Assembly (NCBI GenBank): GCA_025360585.1
Contig: JANYBW010000046.1
Location: 37,307 to 101,306, forward strand
Source of the DNA: Actinomycetes bacterium
GTDB taxonomy: Bacteria > Actinomycetota > Acidimicrobiia > IMCC26256 > PALSA-610
Direction: 5' to 3'
Length of the DNA: 64,000 bases
In this document: positions 60,844 to 64,000 of the stretch, piece after piece
Numbering within the stretch: position 1 is the stretch's first letter
How the letters are laid out: every line of letters starts with the position of its first letter
Program-made: the position numbers and the translations under genes
The notes under the pieces: generated by a model
What the model was told of the DNA's origin: nothing
Databases searched by the model: none
The model's input: the letters and a program-made list of their open reading frames with translations, nothing else

Positions 60844-61971
60844 CCGTTCGACGGCATCGCATTCACCGGCCGCGATACGCAACGATCGGACCGCAACACG
60901 CGAGTTGGCCCCACGGTCGGCGACTGCTTCATCGTAAGCATTCGCGTATTGCAGTGCGAGCGCGGCCGCGTTGCCTCGCGCATCAAGAAATGTGAACGAC
61001 CGCTTCGATCCGGCGCGTGCCACGATGTCGCCGGCTGCGGCCAACGATTCCATTCCGCGCAACATATCTGCGGTCACGTGGGCAACTGTCGCGGCCGGAG
61101 TCGGGGGCCCTCCGAGGCTGGGATCATCCAAGGTCACCGCGCCGAGATGATGCAATCGAGCAGCGATTTCAAGGCGTTCCAAGGTTGTGGCACTCAGATC
61201 AAGCTCGGCACCAATCGCGAGCGCTAACGCCGCGACTCGCTGTGAGTGTCCGACTGGCGCCAGCCCCGCGAATTCCGGTGCCATCGCCAGCGCTTCAATC
61301 GTTTGTTCGAATGCTCGGTGAGCAGCATCAAGACGCTCAAAGCTGTACCACGCGGCAACGAGTGGAATCGCGAACAGAATCGGACCCCATACGCCAAGGT
61401 GCCCGATCCCCGCGACTCCGCGTTCGCCGATCGCCATCAATGCGCCCGACGACGCAATGGCCGTCCAGGCTCGACGCCCTCGGTCGTGCAGACCGCTCAC
61501 GATCGCAGTGCGGGCCCGAACGAACTCGTCGACCGCAATCATGACGACGACCGTGATGACCAAAATGCCAAGGAGCAAACTCAAGCGTTCGCGACCACCA
61601 ATGAGTTCGTGGGCACTGCGAAACGCAACCAGCGCGGCCCCGCCAACAATCGCGTGACGGGCCGCCATCTGGTGCTGGGTTCCTTGCGCAGGGTTTTCGC
61701 GCAATGCCGCGGCGGCGACAAATGCGCACAACCCAACTGAGATCGACGCGCGCCAATCGAAGTTCGCAGCCAACACGATGAACACGGAATACGACAATGG
61801 GATACCGATGCGATTGTCGCTACGGAGCAACAGCAATTCGCCGATTGCTGTACCGGCGCACAGCAAACACAACGTGGCCGTTGAGGTACTTGGCCACGCA
61901 ACTGCGGCAACGATTGCACCGATCAGGCCCGCAAACGCAAGGGCAAGGCTGCGCCTCCACACGAATTTCAC
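60784..61971 (-). CDS. Membrane protein with degenerate HD-type domain
   Basis: This 395-residue protein has about seven or eight membrane helices (about 8-225), then a cytoplasmic domain (about 235-385) that aligns in order with the HD-GYP domain of the upstream gene (GHSQRVAALALAIGAEL against GHAERVAAYARYIGEEL). The HD pair is absent (ARLHHLGAV in place of LMHDIGKLV), as is any GYP motif, so phosphodiesterase activity is unlikely. GTG at 61971 overlaps the stop of the HD-GYP gene in GTGA. It may be a regulatory partner. Confidence 0.78.
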   Translation of the reverse strand: MKFVWRRSLALAFAGLIGAIVAAVAWPSTSTATLCLLCAGTAIGELLLLRSDNRIGIPLSYSVFIVLAANFDWRASISVGLCAFVAAAALRENPAQGTQHQMAARHAIVGGAALVAFRSAHELIGGRERLSLLLGILVITVVVMIAVDEFVRARTAIVSGLHDRGRRAWTAIASSGALMAIGERGVAGIGHLGVWGPILFAIPLVAAWYSFERLDAAHRAFEQTIEALAMAPEFAGLAPVGHSQRVAALALAIGAELDLSATTLERLEIAARLHHLGAVTLDDPSLGGPPTPAATVAHVTADMLRGMESLAAAGDIVARAGSKRSFTFLDARGNAAALALQYANAYDEAVADRGANSRVAVRSLRIAAGECDAVERSVIDALERVTRRELMADSR

Positions 61972-63311
61972 GCGCGTTCCAAACCTTCGGCAAGATCGCC
62001 CAGCCCCGCGGAACCAAGCCCGGCGATTGGCGGCGCGACATCCCACTCCTCGGTATCGACTTCGAAGCCCGCGCCGTGACGTTCGCCTCTACGCACAATC
62101 GCACGAGTCAACGCGTCGACACACTGCGGATGAAATTGGGTGCCGGACTTCGAACGCAGTTCCTCCAACGCGACCTCTTGCGTGAGCGCGCGACGATAAC
62201 TGCGAGTCGATGTCATCGCGTCGTAGGCATCCGCGACCGCTATCGCAAACGCCTCAATCGAACCCTTGGCGGTGGCATCGCTGAATTGACTGTGCTCGCC
62301 GCTGACGACAGGGGCAATCGGCCGCAGAAAATCAATGTGTTGCAACATCTCTACCGTGACGTGTTCGTGCCGGCGCACAATCGCGAATTCTTGCGCCGTG
62401 AGCTTGCCCGGTTTGTTCAACAGCTGATTCGGCACGACAAGTTTGCCGATATCGTGCATCAGCGCGGCGGACCGAAGCCGTTCTAAGCGCCAAGGTGTCA
62501 TGCCGAGTTCTTCGCCGATATAACGAGCGTACGCAGCAACTCGTTCTGCGTGGCCTGCGGTATACGCGTCTTTGGATTCCAACGCCCGAATCAATAGCCG
62601 CATCGTGGCTTCGTTCGTGGCGCGCAATTCCAGATACGACGTAAACACTCCGCGCACCAACAAGATTGGCACGACGAGCAACAACACGATCGGCCAGCCG
62701 AGATCGCGATACAAACGGCCCAGGAACAAGCCGACGAACGCAAACGGCAGGATTTGCAGCAACGCCGGTACAACTGCACTCAACGAGGTACGCAGCGCGG
62801 TTCGATCCTCGACCCAAAACGAGATGGCCACGAAGAGCGCCTCCACAACGACGACTGCAATCGCCGCCGGAAGCACGGCGATGATCCCAAGTGGAAGTGG
62901 CTCAACGATGGGTTTGGGAAGCAAGGCAAAGGCGCAAGCCGCGGCACCAGAGCCCAGGGCGAAGTTCGCCGCGTTGAATGCGATCCAGCCGCGCGTCGTC
63001 GGCGCAAGGTGGCGCTGGTTGATTCCCATTACGGCGCCGACCAACATCGGCCCCGCGAGCCACGCCGATTCGCGAAACACCACGATTGCGGTCATGCCCA
63101 CCATAAATCCCGGGCTCACCACGACACCATTGGGGAGCCGAACTCGCTGATGCTCCGACGCGACTGCCAACAACGCCAAGACCCACAGCGGTGTCCACGC
63201 CATATGCGGATTGGCGATTGCAGCCCCGAGCACAATCAGGGACGCGATCGCGCAAGTCGCGGCAGTGAAGCCGCGGAGGCGTTTCGGGAACGTATCCATC
63301 ATTGTCAACAT
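61968..63311 (-). CDS. Membrane HD-GYP-related domain protein with altered GYP motif
   Basis: This 447-residue protein has about seven membrane helices (about 15-215), and a cytoplasmic HD domain (about 230-420) with MHDIGKLVVPNQLLNKPGKL and RRHEHVTVEML. HD-GYP enzymes degrade cyclic di-GMP with metal ligands in HD, HxE and HHExxDGxGYP. The last is changed here to SGEHSQFSD with no DGxGYP, although AVADAYDAMTSTRSYR follows normally. It may therefore bind rather than degrade the nucleotide, or use another substrate. Its partner gene follows with a four-base overlap. Confidence 0.83.
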   Translation of the reverse strand: MLTMMDTFPKRLRGFTAATCAIASLIVLGAAIANPHMAWTPLWVLALLAVASEHQRVRLPNGVVVSPGFMVGMTAIVVFRESAWLAGPMLVGAVMGINQRHLAPTTRGWIAFNAANFALGSGAAACAFALLPKPIVEPLPLGIIAVLPAAIAVVVVEALFVAISFWVEDRTALRTSLSAVVPALLQILPFAFVGLFLGRLYRDLGWPIVLLLVVPILLVRGVFTSYLELRATNEATMRLLIRALESKDAYTAGHAERVAAYARYIGEELGMTPWRLERLRSAALMHDIGKLVVPNQLLNKPGKLTAQEFAIVRRHEHVTVEMLQHIDFLRPIAPVVSGEHSQFSDATAKGSIEAFAIAVADAYDAMTSTRSYRRALTQEVALEELRSKSGTQFHPQCVDALTRAIVRRGERHGAGFEVDTEEWDVAPPIAGLGSAGLGDLAEGLERA

Positions 63312-63438
63312 GAGCCCCAGGAGTTTCCTCGATGCTCACAGCCCAAGCAAGGACATTCGCAGGGATAACCCATGATTTTTGCGATTCGAAGCAGGTGAGG
63401 CGCTATCTCCGTTCGCAATTACCACGTTGAGTGGTGCA

Positions 63439-63530
63439 GACCGCGCTTTTCGGGGCGCGAACACAGTGAGCGGGGGTAGACGCGAGCCCCTCGGGGCGCG
63501 AACACAGTGAGCGGGGGTAGACGCGCGATC
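63439..63530. repeat. 41-bp GC-rich tandem repeat between the HD-GYP and GT4 genes
   Basis: CGGGGCGCGAACACAGTGAG occurs at 63451 and 63492, 41 bases apart, each followed by CGGGGGTAGACGCG. A diverged first half-copy (CCGCGCTTTTCGGGGCGCG) precedes them. Each unit contains GAGCCCCTCGGGGC, which is self-complementary. The region 63312-63548 holds no gene. A related unit lies inside the subtilase gene at 24561-24621. Confidence 0.85.
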
Positions 63531-63548
63531 GGTAGCGTTCCGGCCGCC

Positions 63549-64000
63549 ATGACGACTGCTACCCGATTGATCAGTCTCTACGACGGCATCTCCGACGGCA
63601 GCGCTTCGAGAACCGTGGTGCAGCAAAGTCGGCTGTTGATGGCCACACTCGAGCGCATTTCCATGGATGTTGGCCGCGAGTCGCTGGTCGTGGTCGAACA
63701 CAGCGCTCGCCGCGAGCGTTTCGACACCGAAGCGGTCGCGTTGCTAGCGGAGTTGGAGAGCTGGCACCTCATGGGTGCGCCGATTGTCATTCGGCATCAT
63801 GATCTTGACGAATCAGCACTGGCTGCCACGACCGCGCTTGTTTGGCCAGCTGGGCCACGAGTTCGCCACGTCGCAATTACCCTGCGAATGCGGCGATTGC
63901 TGTTGGCTCGCGGCGTTGAGAATGTGGAGTTGATTCCCTATGCGTTCGAACTCGCGCCAGCCGATCTAGGTATCAAGACGACCGCACTAGAACCGCTTGT
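63549..64000 (+). CDS. GT4-type glycosyltransferase, N-terminal part (3' end outside window)
   Basis: The first 150 residues of a protein that continues past the window. ISLYDGISDGSASRTVVQ is an acceptor-side start, and VIRHHDLDE followed by VRHVAITLRMRRLLLARGV and IPYAFEL matches the pattern of GT4 glycosyltransferases in which HHHD and a T-x-N-like segment precede an IPN-like loop. The nucleotide-sugar domain lies outside the window. TAGCGT ten bases before the ATG may be a -10 element. The assignment rests on the N-terminal half only. Confidence 0.7.
   Translation, partial: MTTATRLISLYDGISDGSASRTVVQQSRLLMATLERISMDVGRESLVVVEHSARRERFDTEAVALLAELESWHLMGAPIVIRHHDLDESALAATTALVWPAGPRVRHVAITLRMRRLLLARGVENVELIPYAFELAPADLGIKTTALEPL

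Overview
The window looks like a chromosomal segment of an actinobacterium, most plausibly of the class Acidimicrobiia or a close relative. Actinobacterial markers are a WhiB protein, a proteasome activator of the Bpa type, the E2/E1 fusion Kgd, a class II DAHP synthase, a PdtaS-type kinase, two adjacent ArsA/Get3-like ATPases and a class E-like sortase. A full System I (Ccm) cytochrome c maturation operon is less typical of the phylum and favours Acidimicrobiia. No rRNA or tRNA gene was seen, so the lineage is an inference from gene content. Genes are dense, many pairs share 4-base ATGA or GTGA overlaps, and no gene-free stretch exceeds 300 bases.

Layout. 1-5031: a catabolic run (amidohydrolase, aldehyde dehydrogenase, CoA-transferase, SDR). 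5104-10715: Bpa, AroG and Kgd. 10784-12752: a small membrane protein, then an ECF sigma factor coupled to a PASTA membrane protein. 12763-12956: a 75-bp tandem repeat. 12999-17848: DapA, a TSUP permease, a family 5 uracil-DNA glycosylase, a lipid kinase, WhiB and GDPD. 17865-21489: sensor kinase and two ArsA-like ATPases. 21499-27856: a large secreted subtilase, HipBA and Mrp. 27958-29953: a SufR-like regulator and a cysteine desulfurase. 29950-35415: a c-di-GMP protein, aconitase and its probable GntR regulator. 35520-42302: a lipoprotein, a GT-C protein, NAT, a broken PIN toxin, a Moco enzyme and a cyclophilin. 42347-48893: ccmABCDEFGH plus a CcmI-like gene. 48980-55664: sortase, then a divergent envelope/redox cluster. 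55672-59933: carotenoid oxygenase, TetR, two enoyl-CoA hydratases and a free biotinyl domain. 60073-64000: a DUF5317-like protein, two diverged HD-type membrane proteins and the start of a GT4 glycosyltransferase.

The less ordinary content is in the regulation and the repeats. A palindromic element recurs at 12763-12956 and 41612-41717. A second GC-rich 41-42 bp repeat lies at 63451-63525 and, in frame, inside the subtilase gene. Small tandem repeats sit at many gene ends. Operator-like sequences flank hipBA, whiB, ccmA/sortase and the SufR-like gene, and two genes have promoters placed for leaderless transcription.
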